Shown in pieces: positions 61,755 through 64,000 of a DNA stretch of 64,000 nucleotides; position 1 is the first letter of the stretch, and every line of letters starts with the position of its first letter. A program made the translations under genes and the position numbers. The notes under the pieces are model-generated. The model did not search any database and was not told where the DNA came from. It saw only the letters and a list, made by a program, of their open reading frames with translations. Origin of the DNA: ZAX-1 sp046533095 (GTDB lineage Bacteria > Bacillota > Clostridia > Lachnospirales > Lachnospiraceae); contig JAJQRA010000020.1 in assembly GCA_046533095.1 (NCBI GenBank), forward strand, positions 171,240 to 235,239. The letters run 5' to 3'.

Positions 61755-62639
61755 ATGAAAAAAAGCGAAGCTTGTGGCGAAGATAGGAAAAGATGTATTG
61801 CCTTTGTAGGCGCAGGCGGAAAATCCACTGCTATTTATTCCTGTGCCAAGCATTTTATTGAGGGAAACGCCGAAAAAATAGAAAGACAAACTATAACACA
61901 TGGTTCCTATGCAGATCAGGTTACAATACAGGACATATTAAATAAGGCTGATAAGATACCCGGTAAAAGAATGGATAAAATGACCAATAAGATAGCGGAT
62001 AAAAGAATAGATAAATTATTAATTGTAACGACTACAAAAATGTATCTGCCTAAGGCAGAATGGAAGGAGTATCTTGCACTAGACACGTCGGCAGAGGAAG
62101 CAATATACATTTTAAATGAAAAAAAACTCTGCATTGCGGGAACACGCATTCCAGAAGATGCGCTTTATCATATCCCGGCAAAGCTTGGACCGGTAAAGGA
62201 GGAGGATTACAGTGCTTTGGCAAGCGTGGCGGATGTTGTTTTGGTAGAAGCGGATGGCTCAAATCGATATCCAATGAAAGTCCCTGCAGCTTTTGAGCCG
62301 GTATATCCGCCGAATATGACAGATGCAGTCATTGTTGTAGGGATGTCAGCATTAAATCAACCGTTTGGCAATGTATGCCACCGCATTCATTTGGCAGAAG
62401 AGCTGCTTGCTATTCGAAAAGAAGATGTGGTGGAAGCTATGCATATCATAAAGATCATAACAGAAAGCTATTTAAAACCATTGAGGAGACTCTTTCCATC
62501 TTGTATTGTACACTGCATGTTAAATCAGGTGGAAACAAAAGAAAGGGTAATAGAGGTTGAAAAAATAAAGAAAGAAGTTGAAAAATCCGAAATACAACAT
62601 TGTTTTTACGGGTATTTTAGTGAAGGGGAACGGCAGTAG
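61755..62639 (+). CDS. yqeC: YqeC-like selenium-dependent hydroxylase accessory protein
   Basis: 294 residues. P-loop FVGAGGKSTAIYS near 18-30, LIVTTTKMYLP near 91, CIAGTRIPEDALYH near 130, VVLVEADGSNRYPMKVPA near 160 and VIVVGMSALNQPFGN near 193 match the YqeC family linked to selenium-containing molybdenum hydroxylases. A lysine/aspartate-rich insertion with repeats (KRMDKMTNKIADKRIDKL) lies at about 72-90. No molybdenum hydroxylase gene is in the window. Confidence 0.85.
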   Translation: MKKSEACGEDRKRCIAFVGAGGKSTAIYSCAKHFIEGNAEKIERQTITHGSYADQVTIQDILNKADKIPGKRMDKMTNKIADKRIDKLLIVTTTKMYLPKAEWKEYLALDTSAEEAIYILNEKKLCIAGTRIPEDALYHIPAKLGPVKEEDYSALASVADVVLVEADGSNRYPMKVPAAFEPVYPPNMTDAVIVVGMSALNQPFGNVCHRIHLAEELLAIRKEDVVEAMHIIKIITESYLKPLRRLFPSCIVHCMLNQVETKERVIEVEKIKKEVEKSEIQHCFYGYFSEGERQ

Positions 62640-62659
62640 AAAAAGAACCACCATAGTGC

Positions 62660-63853
62660 CTATGCCAACTGTTTTTGGGAATGCTTTCCTTCTTTAAAGA
62701 CAAATTTTAATAGGATAGGGGTTATAATCGTCGTAACAACAACGATAACCACGATAGGGGCATAGAGGTTGTTGCTGATAAGCCCTAAGGATTCACCTTT
62801 GTTTACGACAATCAATGCAACTTCACCACGGGAAACCATACCGACGCCAATCTGCAGTGATTCTGCACTGGTATAGTGGCACAGCTTTGCACCAAAAGCG
62901 CATCCGACAATTTTCGTAAGGATTGCTACGATTAATAGCACGATCGTAAAAATCAGTAAATTGGAGGTCATCGTATCCAGCACAACTTTTAGGCCAATGC
63001 TGGCAAAAAATACAGGGGCGACAAGCATATAGGAAACGGTGTCGCAATTTTGATAGATAGCCTCACGCTTACGGTTGTTGCTCGTCACGAGCCCGGCTAC
63101 ATAGGCTCCCGTAATATCTGCGACCCCAAAAAATTCTTCCGCACAAAATGCCATTATGAGGCAGAACACAAAAGCGAGAACCACAAAACGCCTGTTTGGC
63201 TTTGGGTAGGCGGCTGTCCACCGTCCCAAAACTTTGCTGTAAAGCAATCCGGCAACCACTGCAAATATGAAAAATCCTACAATTTTAAGCAATACAACCG
63301 TGACTTTGGTAGTGGAATCGGCCATACTTGAAATAATGGTTAAGCCGATGATGCCTAAAACGTCGTCTATGAGGGCGGCGCCGAGGATTGCGGTGCCTGC
63401 TTTCGTGGAAACTTTGCCCAATTCCTTTAGCGTTTCAACGGAAATGCTAACAGAAGTAGCAGTCAATATGATGCCAATAAAAATATTTTGTAAAAAAACG
63501 TCTGCCGATAAACTGCTGTCGGCTACTTTGTAGAAATATGCCACAAGATAACCGCCGAGCAAGGGAACCATAACACCAATGAGAGCAACCGTGAAGGCAG
63601 ATTTTCCGGAACGTTTTAATTCTTTGGTATCTGTTTCAACACCTGCCATAAACATTAAGACGATCACGCCAATTTCAGCCACTTGATTTAAAAATTCCGT
63701 ATCATGAATCAGATTTAACATGGCAGGGCCTAGAATTAAACCGGCTAACAATGATCCAACTACCTGTGGCATATGCGCTCTTCTTGTAAGCATTCCCAGT
63801 AATTTTGTACACAACAATATAAGCGCTAAGTAAAGTAAGTAATCGTAGTTCAT
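62660..63853 (-). CDS. Cation/proton antiporter (CPA2, KefB/NapA type)
   Basis: 397 residues from ATG 63853 (GGGGGAT upstream); an in-frame ATG at 63874 is less likely. Eleven to twelve membrane helices. Early VVGSLLAGLILGPAMLN and, in helix 5, ILGAALIDDVLGIIGL with the paired acidic residues used for ion exchange; AFCAEEFFGVADITGAYVAG and MVSRGEVALIVV follow. There is no C-terminal TrkA-N or USP domain, so it is a short Na+/H+ or K+/H+ antiporter. The upstream 126 bp to the window edge show no gene. Confidence 0.9.
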   Translation of the reverse strand: MNYDYLLYLALILLCTKLLGMLTRRAHMPQVVGSLLAGLILGPAMLNLIHDTEFLNQVAEIGVIVLMFMAGVETDTKELKRSGKSAFTVALIGVMVPLLGGYLVAYFYKVADSSLSADVFLQNIFIGIILTATSVSISVETLKELGKVSTKAGTAILGAALIDDVLGIIGLTIISSMADSTTKVTVVLLKIVGFFIFAVVAGLLYSKVLGRWTAAYPKPNRRFVVLAFVFCLIMAFCAEEFFGVADITGAYVAGLVTSNNRKREAIYQNCDTVSYMLVAPVFFASIGLKVVLDTMTSNLLIFTIVLLIVAILTKIVGCAFGAKLCHYTSAESLQIGVGMVSRGEVALIVVNKGESLGLISNNLYAPIVVIVVVTTIITPILLKFVFKEGKHSQKQLA

Positions 63854-64000
63854 AAAACATCCCCCTATTTGCATACTGCCTAAAATGCAGCTGTTTTCTC
63901 CTGTGAAAATTAGTGCCCTACCATAAATAGAACCTTTTGTTTTTTATCTGACAAATTATATACCTACAGATAGAAAAAAGCAAGTTAAAATAATAAGTTT

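Overview
The window looks like a chromosomal segment from a low-GC Firmicute of class Clostridia, most likely a Lachnospiraceae-type gut anaerobe. The basis is AT-rich DNA, strong AGGAGG-type ribosome binding sites, many TTG and GTG starts, sigma-A promoters of TTGACA-17-TATAAT type, Pta-AckA acetate metabolism, and the degenerate AAA-ATPase-like and agr-type genes common in that group. This taxonomic call is inference. No rRNA, tRNA, CRISPR array, phage or intact insertion sequence was seen. || Layout. 1-1.9 kb: end of a nifS-type cysteine desulfurase, an iscU/nifU scaffold and mnmA (sulfur transfer to tRNA). 2.0-10.0 kb: a five-gene operon (SWIM zinc finger, HEAT-like protein, MoxR AAA+ ATPase, DUF5682-like protein, VWA protein), a recurrent but functionally uncharacterised set. 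10.1-15.7 kb: a graveyard holding a frameshifted AAA-ATPase fused to an AgrC-like kinase remnant, agrD and agrB remnants, an unrecognised broken gene and a DUF4143-type fragment, with an intact PHP phosphatase and 5-formyl-THF cyclo-ligase between them. 16-21.5 kb: gap, pgk, tpiA and gpmI (glycolysis), separated by repeat-rich spacers. 21.6-25.2 kb, minus strand: a DHH phosphoesterase and a secreted Ig-like protein, with a candidate structured RNA in the roughly 0.9 kb between them. 25.8-31.1 kb: purC, purF, purB, eno. 31.3-39 kb: a broken AAA-ATPase, secG, rnr, smpB, a Cof-type HAD and tmcAL. || 39.4-52.0 kb is the most interesting block: a calcium P-type ATPase followed by three TerD genes, a broken TerD-VWA gene, and a Ter-type biosynthetic module (C-C bond lyase, PRTase-TRSP, StiP-PELOTA, HAD), then a low-complexity TerD and an AIM24 protein. 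The ATP-grasp, TerC and TelA partners known from such systems are not in the window. 52.3-54.5 kb: pta-ackA. 54.8-60.0 kb: a signalling set of FIST protein, hybrid histidine kinase and REC-HD-GYP regulator. 60.1-64 kb: yceD-rpmF, a YesL-like protein, YqeC, and a cation/proton antiporter on the minus strand. || A theme crosses the whole window: very many short tandem repeats. Between genes the units are about 18 to 96 bp, and several arrays begin inside the last codons of the upstream gene. Inside genes they appear as in-frame minisatellites (rnr, the C-C lyase, StiP, the SWIM protein, tmcAL). There are also two dispersed small repeat families, one with terminal inverted repeats like a MITE and one built of two hairpins.
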